A stretch of DNA of 64,000 nucleotides, from contig OX621237.1 in the NCBI GenBank assembly GCA_951640165.1, positions 2,976,001 to 3,040,000 of the forward strand, read 5' to 3'. The stretch is from Pseudoips prasinana (Eukaryota; Arthropoda; Insecta; Lepidoptera; Nolidae). How positions within the stretch are numbered: the stretch's first letter is position 1; each line of letters begins with the position of its first letter. The notes under the pieces are model-generated. The model worked only from the letters and a program-made list of their open reading frames with translations, had not been told where the DNA came from and did not search any database. The position numbers and the translations under genes were made by a program. Shown piece after piece: positions 40,991 to 50,968 of the stretch.

Positions 40991-42235
40991 GTATTTTTTT
41001 TTTTTATTATTATAGGTTCACCAACAATTATAAACACCGTCTTAGATCTAATTAACATACGAATAAATATAGCAGTAGTGTAATAATCACTTACAGGTGA
41101 ACTCTGCATGCACATGAGAGAGTACGTTTGTGTATAGTAAGCTTAACCTAACTATGAACTAAGTGCTTATCTTCTAAGAGCCATACATGAAAGTGTTTAT
41201 GACGGCAGAGGTTAGATGTCGCATATATATTTGTACAATTTTATTCTGAGCATATTGAATGAATCAAAGTGTAAGTCAATTAGATCACTACAACCATTCA
41301 CCACCTTACATAACCTAGCGCATGGGGAATTAGCACCTAAGACTGTCCTCCTCCGCGGCGGACAAAGTGGTGTTATTGGGCTGCGAGAGATTCTAGATGG
41401 GGCACGGAAATTGAAAAGCTGCAGTATTAAGGAACAATCAATTTTGTGAGTCATCACTTTGCACACAAACATTGCGTCATTTAGATTTCGACGCCTTTCC
41501 AGTGACATAATTTTGTAGTGTTTAAGTCTACTAGAATATGACTGCATTTTTTTAGATATACCGTTGGAAAACGCCAAATACCAAAGGAAACGTTTTTGTA
41601 CACGTTCCAAGCGTAAAGAATGTGTAGCGTAGTGAGGACGCCAGATTACGCTACAGTAGTCAAGTGCACTTCTAACTAAACTATAATAAAGCAAGATTTT
41701 AGTTTTTGAAGATTTGAACTGCTTGGTGTTTCTCAAAACAAAACCTAGCATTTGAGAGGATTTTTTTATTATATTATCCATATGAGGAATAAAGCTTAAC
41801 TTCTTGTCAAATGTTACACCTAGGTCTTTTACTGTGTCTAGTTTGTTAATTTTCATTCCTTTTATAAAGTAATCATGCTCTATTAGGTTTTGCTTTCTTG
41901 TGAAATTTACAACGTTACATTTACTGTGATTAATGATCATTTCATTGTTGTCACACCATTGGTCTAGTCTATCTAAGTCTTCTTGCAGGGCAAAGGCATC
42001 TTCTTTAGATTTATGATTTTAACAAATTTTAGATCATCGGCATACATGAATAACTTCGTGCTGTAAAAACAGTTTGTGATGTCGTTATTAAAGAAATTAA
42101 ACAGTATTGGGGCCAAATGCGATCCCTGTGGCACCCCAGAAGATATATCTCGCATGGCTGATTGATTGTATTGTTCTTGTATTGATAATTTTTTTAGTGT
42201 ACAATAGTTTAATAATAACACTTGAGAGGTGTCAA
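40991..42235 (-). mobile_element. Jockey-type LINE, 5'-truncated, poly(A)-ended
   Basis: On the minus strand it ends in AATAATAAAAAAAAAAAA (complement of 40991-41011). It is inserted into the plus-strand LINE tail at 40905-40990. Its 5' end meets Rep-G at about 42222. Confidence 0.8.
41212..42235 (-). pseudogene. Jockey-type reverse transcriptase, palm to C-terminus, frameshifted
   Basis: The upstream frame (to about 41973) has SGVPQGSHLAPILFNFF and the catalytic MYADDLKFVK. The downstream frame (41212-41940) continues with MIINHSKCNVVNFTRK, LDTVKDLGVTFDKKLSFIPH, SLVRSALDYCSVIWRPHYAT and the C-terminal domain ending MLRIKLYKYICDI. The frames are joined by one frameshift near 41980. Fingers and endonuclease are missing. 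Sequence integrity is otherwise good, so the insertion is moderately young. Confidence 0.88.
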
Positions 42236-42512
42236 GAGACACCCGGATGGAACGAAGTTATTTCTTATTATTTATTATGTACAAAAAACCTGTATATACT
42301 CAACAAAAATAATCGTCGCGACACCACACTGTTCAATGCGAAATAGAATATAAATATCTGGCTTGCTTTCTATAAGAGAGAGAGAGAGAGAGACAGACAG
42401 AGAAACATGCGCACGCCGCACAGCTGCAAAAAGTGTCGTGACAACTTTTCGTAAGAATTGTTTCCGTCTAGCCCCCTTTCACTACGCACCATAAGGAACT
42501 TCGTTCCAAAAG
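42222..42512. repeat. Rep-G copy
   Basis: TTGAGAGGTGTCAAGAGACA and GGATGGAACGAAGTTATTTC at one end and AGGAACTTCGTTCCAAAA at the other, giving a terminal inverted repeat TGGAACGAAGTT. The interior has a (GA)n tract (42376-42402) and ATGCGCACGCCGCACAGCTG. Same unit as 57908-58212. Confidence 0.82.
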
Positions 42513-42535
42513 CTCTTATTACAAATCTTATAATA

Positions 42536-43812
42536 GGTCTTTACCTATGAAATTGCCGTTTTGTATGAAAAAATTTAAACGAATTTTTTTCATGAATTTT
42601 TTTATTTGTATTAATCGAAGTAATCACCCATGCAATCAATGCATCTTTGCCATCGCAGTGGCAGTTTATTGATGCCCTTCTTAAAGAAATCAGCTGGACG
42701 GGAGGCAACAAATTCTTCAAAGGCATTTTGTACTGCCTCTCGGGTATTGAATTTTTTTCCCGCCAAGAAGTTATCCAAATTCTGGAAAAAGTAGTAGTCT
42801 GTAGGCGCAAGGTCTGGTGAGTAGGGCGGATGACGGAGAGCTTCCAACCCCAGTTCTTGCAACTTGGAGACCGTCTGCTGTGCAGTATGAGGTCGCGCGT
42901 TGTCGTGCAGGAGCAGCGGAGACGAGCGATTGACCAATGCTGGTTGGAGATGCGCCAGCTTCTCCATCATTGTGCTCAGTTCTTCACAGTACACATCTGC
43001 AGTAATGCTCACCCCGTTTGGTAAGAAGCTGTGATGAATCACACCGGCGCTAGACCACCAAACAGTGACCATCACTTTTCTAGGGGTAAGTTTTCGTTTA
43101 GGGCATTGTTTAGGTGCTGAACCAGGATCCAACAGCTGAGCGCTTGCGGTTATCAAACAGAATCCATTTTTCATCGCAGGTAACAATGCGGTTCAAAATT
43201 CCTTCATTTGTGTGTCTGTTGAGCAGTGCAAGGCACGTCTCGACGCGTACTTCGCGCTGGCGATCATTGAGTTCGTGGGGCACCCATTTGTCAAGCTTTT
43301 TTACCTTGCCAATTTGACGCAAATGGACCAATATTGTTTTGACGCTAACGTCGAAAGCTGCTGCTAATTCAGCCGTAGATTGTGTATCATCAGCTTCCAC
43401 AACCGCCTTTAATTCGTCATTGTCGACCAAAGTCTTCGGACGACCGCGAGGTTCATTTTTCAGGTCGAAATTTCCAGAACGGAAGCGAGCAAACCAATAA
43501 CAGGTGGTGCGTTGGTTTGTAGTGTTAGCTCCGTAAACGTCGTTGATGTTGCGTGCCGCTTGTGCCGCGTTGCTGCCACGACGGTACTCATATTCCATAA
43601 TTACTCGAATTTTTAACGTATCCATGATGACGAAAAAGATTGAAATGCGATGAAAATGTAACACTAATCAATAAAGAAATGACTACTTTTGGAAAAAAGA
43701 ATCCATGTTTTTAAAATAAAATTAATTTGAAATTAGAATTCTTAGCCAAACAAAAATTATTTTGATTTGAAATGGCCAGTACTGCAGAACGGCAATTTCA
43801 TAGGTAAAGACC
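42536..43812 (-). mobile_element. Mariner (cecropia-type) DNA transposon, second copy
   Basis: 1277 bp with the same terminal repeats as 7493-8774, flanked by TA at 42534-42535 and 43813-43814. Identical to the first copy over long stretches. It lies 23 bp from the end of Rep-G. Confidence 0.96.
42611..43625 (-). pseudogene. Mariner transposase broken by a 5-bp deletion
   Basis: Protein-identical to the intact copy at 7568-8587 on both sides of a 5-bp deletion near 43133 (AGGATCCAACAGCTGAGCGC, where the intact copy has CCAACCAACTTGCTGAG). The deletion shifts the frame just after CDEKWILFDNRKRSA, so a translated product would lose the second and third catalytic aspartates. The terminal repeats are intact, so the copy could still be mobilised in trans. 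Confidence 0.95.
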
Positions 43813-43814
43813 TA

Positions 43815-44007
43815 ATATAATAAATATAAATAAAGGCACAAAAGTTCCATTTATTTCTAAAGAAATCTCTTCCGTTAACCCGCGAAACGAGGTACTAATA
43901 GAAAAAAAATAATACCAAAAGCATTCTCTCTCTGTCACACCTGGGATGGTAGGAGACTTTAACCTCTGCAGTTGACTCCATTGCTTGAAGGTAAACCGGT
44001 AGAACCG
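43815..44007. other. Short AT-rich spacer
   Basis: No feature recognised between the mariner and the SINE-B. Confidence 0.45.
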
Positions 44008-44330
44008 AAGTGATTTTGGGTTATTTCTATAGTAAAAAATACCTTAGTATCAGCCCGGAGTCTGGGAGTTGCAGGTATTTAGTTAGCCTCGTGCCTCGGA
44101 GAGCACGTAAAGCTGTCTGTCCCGTACCTGAGCTCTTTCCGTGGTCGTGTTTCTAGTCATCCCATCGCATCGCATCATCCATCGCTCTCATATGAATATA
44201 TAATATTATCATCATATGAGAGCGATGGATAGAAAGTGCTCTCGTGTTTGGGCACAAATTGGCGAGCTACAATATGTCCTGCGCAGAGGGCTAGTGTTTA
44301 ATGAGACTGGCCGCCGTGGTGAAAATACGA
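44008..44330 (+). mobile_element. SINE-B copy carrying hairpin insertions
   Basis: The body matches SINE-B (AAGTGATTTTGGGTTATTTC, AGCCCGGAGTCTGGGAGTTG, CTCGGAGAGCACGTAAAGCT, ATAGAAAGTGCTCTCGTGTT) but the tRNA head is lost. At the point where other copies read CATCGGATCATGAGAG, it contains an inverted duplication (44177-44230). Confidence 0.85.
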
Positions 44331-44473
44331 ACAGGAATCCTGGTCGAATTTCCACCACGGCGGCCAGTTTGTTAACTGTTATAGTACCAGATTGTTATTA
44401 TAGTAGAATGTTAGAAGTTGTATATTATAGTACAAGAACTGGCTATGTTTATCCAGTTCTTGTACTATAATAT
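44177..44473. repeat. Three successive short palindromes
   Basis: Hairpin 1: arms 44177-44195 and 44212-44230 (ATCCATCGCTCTCATATGA, perfect). Hairpin 2: 44306-44326 and 44348-44368 (ACTGGCCGCCGTGGTGAAAA..., one mismatch). Hairpin 3: 44422-44442 and 44453-44473 (ATATTATAGTACAAGAACTG..., perfect 21 bp). Loops are 10-21 nt. Hairpin 1 and the left arm of hairpin 2 are derived from SINE-B sequence. Confidence 0.9.
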
Positions 44474-44689
44474 GTTCCACCTTTATACTACCCATTCTTC
44501 ATTTCTTACCAGTTTTGTCCATCCCGAGGATGTGTGGAAGACATTGCAGATACGGCCTTTGTATAGTTATAACTGTTTAGTAATTAAGTAATTCGTTATT
44601 TTTGGAGTAAAATAAAGAGTTTTTTTACTACTACTCGTACTGTCATATTACCACCTATTTACTGTAGCAAACGCAGCACTGCGTAACCT

Positions 44690-44760
44690 CACAAAGTTTA
44701 GCAATTACGCCGGCACGCGAGCCGGCGACGTCGCCGCCGCGCCGCACGTGCGGTGTTGGG
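44690..44760. other. CpG-rich patch
   Basis: GCCGGCACGCGAGCCGGCGA and GCCGCCGCGCCGCACGTGCG stand out from the AT-rich background; GCCGGC repeats form a small hairpin. No gene can be assigned. Confidence 0.4.
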
Positions 44761-44975
44761 GATTTTTCATTAATGTTTATCACCGATTCGACACATTGGG
44801 GTGCATGCAGTTTTTAGGTACTCATGTGTTTATTATAGCTTTTATTGCTTTGTTTTCAATTGTGGGCAATAAGGCAATAGGATTCGAAATTCCCCTTAAA
44901 ATGTCAGAGATAAGAGAGATGAAGATACATTTGTGTTCAGGAGGATTACATATACGAGGCTTTTAATGGAGTAAC

Positions 44976-45240
44976 AAAATAATTATACGTGATGAGCCGT
45001 GTGTATTCCAGGCCAGAAATAATAACAGGGTCACACCATACCACACCCGTGGATGTCGTAACGGATACACCAGGTAGTCGGGCAGCAGTGATTCTTGTGA
45101 ACTGATCGAACTGGGGTCGCCAACTCGCATGCCTAGCGCGGTGACGGCAAAGCCCTCCAAATGGCAAAGTTATAAAAACCTTTGGGGATGGCCTATGACC
45201 AGCAGTGGACGAAATCAGGCTGATGATGATTTTTATGAAA
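44976..45240 (+). mobile_element. Rep-X copy, RTE-related non-autonomous repeat
   Basis: Starts ATTATACGTGATGAGCCGTG, contains GGGTCACACCATACCACACC and GGTAGTCGGGCAGCAGTGAT, and ends GGCCTATGACCAGCAGTGGA followed by GGCTGATGATGAT. A minus-strand copy is at 60525-60790. The RTE-like 3' tail suggests mobilisation by an RTE LINE. Confidence 0.75.
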
Positions 45241-45339
45241 TCCTTTGAAGAGTAATTATTGTCAAACCACTTCATCGTATTTTAAGTTGAGAGACAGTCT
45301 TAGTAGTCTTCATAATTACAGCTGAAAAAACAACAAGTC

Positions 45340-45500
45340 TCCCCCAAGAATCATCTTATGCCATAATCGCCACGCTTGACGTGTTAGCGATCGCAGTAAG
45401 ATGGTCGTAGTACTCAGAAGGAAGCTGCTTCTCGTCCTCTGATAGATATGCACTCGGGTCGACTTCTACGCTTCCCGAGAAGGGGTCATGATATTTCTGA
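45340..45500 (-). mobile_element. Rep-R copy
   Basis: The reverse complement has GTACTACGACCATCTTACTG, GCGATCGCTAACACGTCAAG and GATGATTCTTGGGGGAGACT; aligns with 23640-23850. Confidence 0.72.
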
Positions 45501-45545
45501 TATTCACCGCCATCACCAAACAGCAAGAACAATATCCTTATATAA

Positions 45546-45749
45546 CTCGACTGCACGTGTGGCACAGCGGCTAAGACAGTCGTCTCGCCGTTTCGTGTCG
45601 CGGGTTCGATTCCCGCGTCGCCGGAAAACTATTTGTGTGAACCATAAATAGTTTTTCTGAGTCTGGATGTAATTTGTGTCCGTCTATTTTATGTTTGTAA
45701 AGTACCCCGCGACACAGGGATTACATTCTCTAGTGCTAGCGTTGTCTTT

Positions 45750-45752
<3 letters not shown>
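45546..45752 (+). mobile_element. SINE-C copy, full length
   Basis: GACTGCACGTGTGGCACAGC (A-box region), B box GGGTTCGATTCCCGCG, GTGTGAACCATAAATAGTTT, the shared core TTCTGAGTCTGGATGTAATT, TTGTAAAGTACCCCGCGACA and the 3' end GCTAGCGTTGTCTTTAAAA. Reference copy for the family; it shows the empty site of MITE-1. Confidence 0.92.
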
Positions 45753-45805
<53 letters not shown>

Positions 45806-45818
45806 AAAGACAACGCTA
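45736..45818. repeat. Palindrome on (TA)n: SINE-C end mirrored
   Basis: The SINE-C end TAGCGTTGTCTTTAAAA is followed by about 24 TA repeats and its exact reverse complement TTTTAAAGACAACGCTA. Confidence 0.9.
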
Positions 45819-45822
45819 ACGC

Positions 45823-45966
45823 TTTTGAAGTGGGCTTTTATAACAGTATATTTCATACATTTCGCAACAAAAGAATTAGAAAAGTAATTGGTAGGTAATT
45901 AAAATCTCCATCCGTATATGTATATGTAATATTATATAAAAATTGCCACATCCAATCTGTTGTTAA

Positions 45967-46030
<64 letters not shown>

Positions 46031-46217
46031 CTATGGTGGTATGTTCTATGGAATCGTACACACAAAAGCCTCTTTAACAACAGATTGGATGTGGCAATTT
46101 TTATATAATATTACATATACATATACGGATGGAGATTTTAATTACCTACCAATTACTTTTCTAATTCTTTTATTGCGAAATGTATGAAATATACTGTTAT
46201 AAAAGCCCACTTCAAAA
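45823..46217. repeat. Large palindrome, 147-bp arms around (TA)n
   Basis: 45823-45969 and 46071-46217 are inverted copies of each other with a single mismatch (C at 45868 against A at 46172). The loop holds about 30 TA repeats (45969-46028) and 42 nt of other sequence. Frames in the arms mirror each other and are not genes. Confidence 0.93.
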
Positions 46218-46400
46218 CATCCTAAACGTGTCCAGCTTCAATCAAATAACCATTATATAGATTACTGCGCGCAATTTAAAGTGTTCAAATGTAATACTAG
46301 ACATACCTATGACGCCTAACAAAATTAACTGCTAACATTTTAACATGCATTACCATCCACACAAATATATGTTTTCTGCTCTTGCATATTAAGATACACT

Positions 46401-46490
46401 TCTCTCTCTCTCTCTCTCATATCAGCCGAAAGACGTCCACAGCTGGACAAAGGCTTCTCCCAAAAATCTCTACAATTGCCGGTCATGCGC
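46401..46490 (-). mobile_element. RTE 3'-end fragment next to (CT)n
   Basis: (TC)9 at 46401-46418, then, on the minus strand, TTTTTGGGAGAAGCCTTTGT and CCAGCTGTGGACGTCTTTCG, the RTE tail. Related to 6334-6424. Confidence 0.65.
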
Positions 46491-46603
46491 TATTCTTTTT
46501 TTTTAACTCTCTTTTAATTTGGGTGTTTTTATCAAAACAGATATGCCTCTTGCGCTATTCGCATCCAGCTGTTTCTAGCAACCCGCACTTTTGGTAACAC
46601 GGC

Positions 46604-46720
46604 ATCTGCCGGGGATTTTTAGCACTCCCTGACCTGACTTTACCAAGGCTGGGAATAGCAGGGCTGCCGGGGACTGGGCGCCGCAGTTTTTTGGTGTCCA
46701 TCATTTTGAGGGGTTTTATT
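46604..46720. other. GC-rich unassigned segment
   Basis: CTGCCGGGGATTTTTAGCAC is partly repeated as GCTGCCGGGGACTGGGCGCC about 60 bp on. No family assigned. Confidence 0.35.
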
Positions 46721-46994
46721 CAAATAAGATACACTTATTCAGATGTAATTACTAGTAAGTACTACTAATTACTTCTGATACTATATTTCAGGTCCATAAT
46801 ATAAAGTTATTCCATTATATATTCCACAGATACCTTTGTCCGTCCATGCGGACGGTTTTATTTCAGTTATTATTGTTATTACACAAACCCTTAAATAAAT
46901 AACAAGTAAGTTTTAATAAATTACAATATTTATAATAAATTCACCAAGTTGAGGACTAAGAGCCTAAGATTTTATTTAGAACTTCCGTTTTATA

Positions 46995-47165
46995 GAGTTC
47001 CGTACCCAAAGGGTAAAACGGGGCCTTATTACTAAGACTCCGCTGTCTGTCTGTTCGTCACCAGGCTGTATCTCATGAACTGTGGTAGTAAGCCAGTTGA
47101 AATTTTCACAGATGATGTATTTATGTTGCCGCTGTAACAACAAATACTAAAAAACAGAATAAAAT
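46995..47165. repeat. Rep-P fragment
   Basis: GAGTTCCGTACCCAAAGGGT, AAAACGGGGCCTTATTACTA, CTCCGCTGTCTGTCTGTTCG, ACCAGGCTGTATCTCATGAA: the start of the Rep-P type. Confidence 0.65.
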
Positions 47166-47204
47166 AAATATTTAAGGGATTTTGTAATTTATCTAAAATA
47201 TGTA

Positions 47205-47335
47205 CATACATATCTTAGTTAAAATATACCTAGACATTTTTATTGTTGTCTGGTTGCCATAGTACATGCTCTAGGTCTAGTTAGGGATCAGATGTCAGTG
47301 TATTACTTGTCCCAAGATATTTATTTATTTATTTG
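47205..47335 (+). mobile_element. SINE-D 3' body
   Basis: TTGTCTGGTTGCCATAGTAC, ATGCTCTAGGTCTAGTTAGG, GATCAGATGTCAGTGTATTA, TGTCCCAAGATATTTATTTA. Confidence 0.75.
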
Positions 47336-47905
47336 CTTATATTTCATTTTTTTTTGCTTTTATGGGTGTTTTTACAAAGGTCTTTCACTGAGTATACAGC
47401 ACCAAACATGAACCTATTACATTATTAACGGAAATTTATCGATTGTTGACCGATAGAGCACCACTGCGTTGTTGAAGCGTACGCCGTGGGTCACCCTTCC
47501 TTATTTTTTTAAAATTAATACTGATCAAGTAAAAATAATAGCAGTTATTTTTTTGCATAGCATACGTGTCAATCAACTATCCTAATAAAATTGCGAAGAA
47601 TGTTCAATATGAGCGATCTATCGCTTTTTTTGTTTTATGATCACAATTAACAGAATAACGGTAGATGTACTAAAAGTAACGATGGATGTACAATAATAAG
47701 TTAATAACATAACTGACGTATATATCTGAGTCCTGGCTATGCTTGATATTTTTTAAAGAATACTATTTCACTTAAAAAATCTAAATATAAAGACGTTTGT
47801 GGTATAAAATCTTTTTTATTTTCTTGTTCCAGAAACAAGAATAGAACCTTTTAGCTACTATATACACCCACAATTTAATGATACCGTATAATTCACAACC
47901 GTATA
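47336..47905. other. No supported gene
   Basis: AT-rich; no recognised family. Confidence 0.45.
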
Positions 47906-47909
47906 TTGT

Positions 47910-48197
47910 AAGGAATGCTGAGATGGTTTGGCCATTTAGAGAGAATGAATGAAAGAAGATTGACCAAAGAAGTATACCTGGCCTGTGTGAATGGAACAAC
48001 CGGAAGGGGAAGACCTCGTCGAATTATTCTCTGACCAAATCGGAGACGTTCTCAAGAAAGGGCAGGTCAGAAGTACCCTAAATCGGCGAGCATGTATGAA
48101 GAATATAATGGCAGTAATCGAGGCAAAAGACGTGTGCAAAGATCGTGACAAATGGAAATCCGTTGTCTCTGCCTACCCCTCTGGGAAACAGGCATGA
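47910..48197 (+). pseudogene. RTE-type LINE C-terminus, frameshifted
   Basis: LRWFGHLERMNERRLTKEVY, LACVNGTTGRGRPRRII, then after a frameshift near 48026 SDQIGDVLKKGQVRSTLNRR, ACMKNIMAVIEAKDVCKDRD and KWKSVVSAYPSGKQA with TGA at 48195-48197. This GH-ERM...GRGRPR...VVSAYPSG order is the usual end of RTE-like ORF2 proteins. The second part is also present, at about 97% identity, at 11184-11346. Confidence 0.8.
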
Positions 48198-48718
48198 GTC
48201 TATGTATGTATGTATATTGTAAAATCATGTCACGTTGATATAAGGTTTAAAACCATTAAATTAAGAGAGTCAGTCCTGGCTATATATCTTCCTTCTATTT
48301 GGTTCTCGGAATAAAGATTATAGGTAAGTAGAATACTCATACTCCTGTACGGCTGAACTAATATTTTTCAAATTGGACACGTTGGCAGTGATCATACCCG
48401 TAAGTGCATATACTCGTATCTGAATTCATATAAATCTAACACGCCCCCAAGGATTAATCACCGAAACAACAAATGTCCCATTGAAATCAATGTAAAAGTA
48501 TAGACATCTTGATTACACTTAGCTCTATATTTGCGAGCAGTAGAATGCTTTGCAGAACTAGTCTATTTTATATGGATTTAGAAACACGTTGTTTGAGAGA
48601 GAAGTTGTTTTAGGAAGAAAAGCGCTTCGTAGCGCTAGTTGTTACGTAAATAATGAAGCAGTCATTTTTTTAACATGGCGTTTTCACTTATTCTATAACG
48701 TTGTCTCAACAAATGTAT
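48198..48718. other. No supported gene
   Basis: Starts with the LINE's (TATG)n-like 3' tail; the rest is AT-rich and unassigned. Confidence 0.45.
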
Positions 48719-49022
48719 AATACAGTCCTCCTGGTCCATTTCAGCCACGGCGTGGCCAGTCTCAATAGAGACCAGCTATCTGCGCGGGATATATATAGTG
48801 CACAAATGTGTGAACAAACACAGGGACACTTTCTATTCCATCACTCCCATGATTCGATGGGACGACTAGCGACACGACCAGAAAGAGGCCAGGTACAAGA
48901 CCGATGGATTCACTTGGTCCCAGATTCATGGGGTTGTGAAACCGCCAACTCCCAGACTTCTTTCAGAAAGTTTCGGAAGACCCGGGACTTGAACACTAAC
49001 AGCGATTGACCAACGAGGCATG
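48719..49022 (-). mobile_element. SINE-B copy
   Basis: The reverse complement runs from CCTCGTTGGTCAATCGCTGT through TTCAAGTCCCGGGTCTTCCG and CATGGGAGTGATGGAATAGA to GGCCACGCCGTGGCTGAAAT. Part of the middle is deleted. Confidence 0.82.
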
Positions 49023-49369
49023 AATGTATGTTTATTACAACAAACAGACATAACATCAAAATTCTCTTACACAAATCTAATATTTAGTCAAATTTATACA
49101 ATTAGTCTCGGTGCTCGCGAAGTGCGCGCGCAATGGCGGAGTAATAGTCGACAACACTTAAAATACGTTTGGTTTAATTCCGTTAGCGAACTATTATGTT
49201 TTTTGGCAATAATTTTATTTAGTATGTTCGTTTTATGGCTTGATGAATTGTAGTAAAAACTCTGTTAATGCTTTGATTGGCTGGAGCCGTTAGCCAAGTA
49301 ATGTCTTAACGTCTCTACACCAACTAAAGGCGAAGGCTTTATACTAAGGGCCTACCTCGAAAATAATAA

Positions 49370-49619
49370 TGATAATATCTGGGGACAATGTCACACAGAT
49401 CATCCTAGCCCCAAACTAAGCAAAGCTTGTGCTATGGGTACCAGGCGACGATATACATACTTATTTAAATAGATAAATACTTAAATACATAGAAAAACAT
49501 CCATGACTCGGAAACAAATATTCGTGCACATCACACAAATATTTGCACTTACCGGGATTCGAACCCAGGACCACCAGCTTCGTAGGCAGGAGCACTACCA
49601 ACTAGGCTATGGTGACCGT
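49370..49619 (-). mobile_element. SINE-A copy
   Basis: Complete on the minus strand, with A box (near 49605) and B box (near 49555). TCGAAAAT occurs just outside both ends (about 49353 and 49622), a probable short target duplication. Confidence 0.9.
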
Positions 49620-49699
49620 CGTCGAAAATCAAGGGACATGTTTTAGCATGTAATCTGTGTGGAATGATAGGTATAATTACTAGGTCCCGTAAAAACCTG

Positions 49700-49797
49700 C
49701 AAAACTGTTTACCAGTTGTCAGGCTACCATAGCACAGGCTCTGTCCAGTTTGGAATCAGATAGCAGTGTGTTATGTGTCCCAAGATATTTATTATTT
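49700..49797 (+). mobile_element. SINE-D 3' body
   Basis: TTGTCAGGCTACCATAGCAC, AGGCTCTGTCCAGTTTGGAA, TCAGATAGCAGTGTGTTATG, TGTCCCAAGATATTTATTAT. Confidence 0.75.
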
Positions 49798-49831
49798 TAA
49801 ATTCATTGAATGCTATATTATCATCACCGTC

Positions 49832-50177
49832 TGCCTCGTTGGTGGCGGTAGCGTGTTCACCCGCAGAGAACGAGGTCCTGGGTTCAAATCCCGGGTCGGG
49901 CTAAAAAGTGATTTTGGGACTTTTATGTAGAAAGAAAAATTTCTCAGCATCAGCCCGAAGTCTGGGAGTTGGCTGTATTATACACCCGTGCCTCGCTTTC
50001 CTGTACCTGACCTCTTTCCGGTCGTGTCGCTAGGCATCCCATCGGATCATGAGAGTGATGGGATAGAAAGTGCTTCTGTGTTTCCGCACACACTTGAGCA
50101 CTATAATATGCCCCGCGCAGATGGCTAATCTCTGTTGAGACTGGCCACCGAGGCCGAAATTCGGCTAGGAGGACATT
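49832..50177 (+). mobile_element. SINE-B copy with 15-bp target-site duplication
   Basis: TGCCTCGTTGGTGGCGGTAG, GGGTTCAAATCCCGGGTCGG, AAAAAGTGATTTTGGGACTT, AGCCCGAAGTCTGGGAGTTG, GCCGAAATTCGGCTAGGAGG. ATTATCATCACCGTC occurs at 49817-49831 and again at 50178-50192, so the exact insertion limits are known. A small internal deletion follows ACACCCGTGCCTCG. Confidence 0.95.
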
Positions 50178-50230
50178 ATTATCATCACCGTCATATATTG
50201 AATATGTGATATAATAATAGTATCTCGCAG

Positions 50231-50340
50231 GATCTCTGGGTCAAGAGTCTACGAAATGTGGCAATTATGGGAACGGCACGCATTGTGAGGAGGTTCCTTA
50301 CTCTATCGCCCTGATCACCGGCGGCTTAGGATGTCAAACC
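50231..50340 (+). pseudogene. Small LINE C-terminal remnant
   Basis: DLWVKSLRNVAIMGTARIVR followed by RFLTLSP and a stop, then GATCACCGGCGGCTTAGGAT. I associate this ending with a LINE ORF2 terminus; only 27 codons remain. Confidence 0.4.
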
Positions 50341-50818
50341 CCGCCCCATGAGGAACCCTATTTTTGCAAAATTATTTATATGTTATTGTTTCCTTTTTAA
50401 CTTTTATGAATTTAATTATTATAAATATGTCAAGAATAAGAATTTATAAAAATAATGTAGAATAATAATAATAATATGATGATGATTTATGTTATGTAGT
50501 AACTTTTAACGAGAAATTTCGAGGCTATTACGTTTTGCATTCCAGCGATAATTAATTATATAGTCAAAATCATCTTTCAATTCAAAATCAAAATCAATAC
50601 AGTAATGTAAATATTATTGATGGAAAATTCACAACATTATCGATGTATCCCTTACATGCCCCTTGCGTGAGTACAAAACTTCCTCATTGAACGCTCAAAC
50701 TAGAGTTGTATAATCACATATAAAATACCGGAAATAATAGACCTAGATTGTATATAAATGAAGATTTATTTACGTTCGATTTTTAGTTATTAGTTTACAT
50801 GCCTAACGATACAAATAA
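50341..50818. other. No supported gene
   Basis: AT-rich with (AAT)n. Confidence 0.45.
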
Positions 50819-50819
50819 T

Positions 50820-50968
50820 TTACGTCCCGCGCAGGACAACTATTTGTGTGCCCTATAAATAGTTGTTCTGAGTCTTTCTTTGTGTCCGTCAATTATATGT
50901 TTGTAAAGTACCCTGCATCACACGCATCCATTTCTTAGTTGTCCAGTGTTATGTTGTCTTAAAAAAAG
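50820..50968 (+). mobile_element. SINE-C copy, 5'-truncated
   Basis: GCGCAGGACAACTATTTGTG, CCTATAAATAGTTGTTCTGA, ATATGTTTGTAAAGTACCCT, AGTGTTATGTTGTCTTAAAA. Starts just after the B box. Confidence 0.82.

Noticed and set aside
44690..44760. CpG-rich patch as a gene promoter or exon
   Set aside because: Only about 70 bp, no adjoining open frame or splice sites; kept only as a compositional note.
45853..46187. Two frames sharing a 38-residue ending, apparently a gene family
   Set aside because: They are the same sequence read on the two arms of the palindrome through (TA)n.
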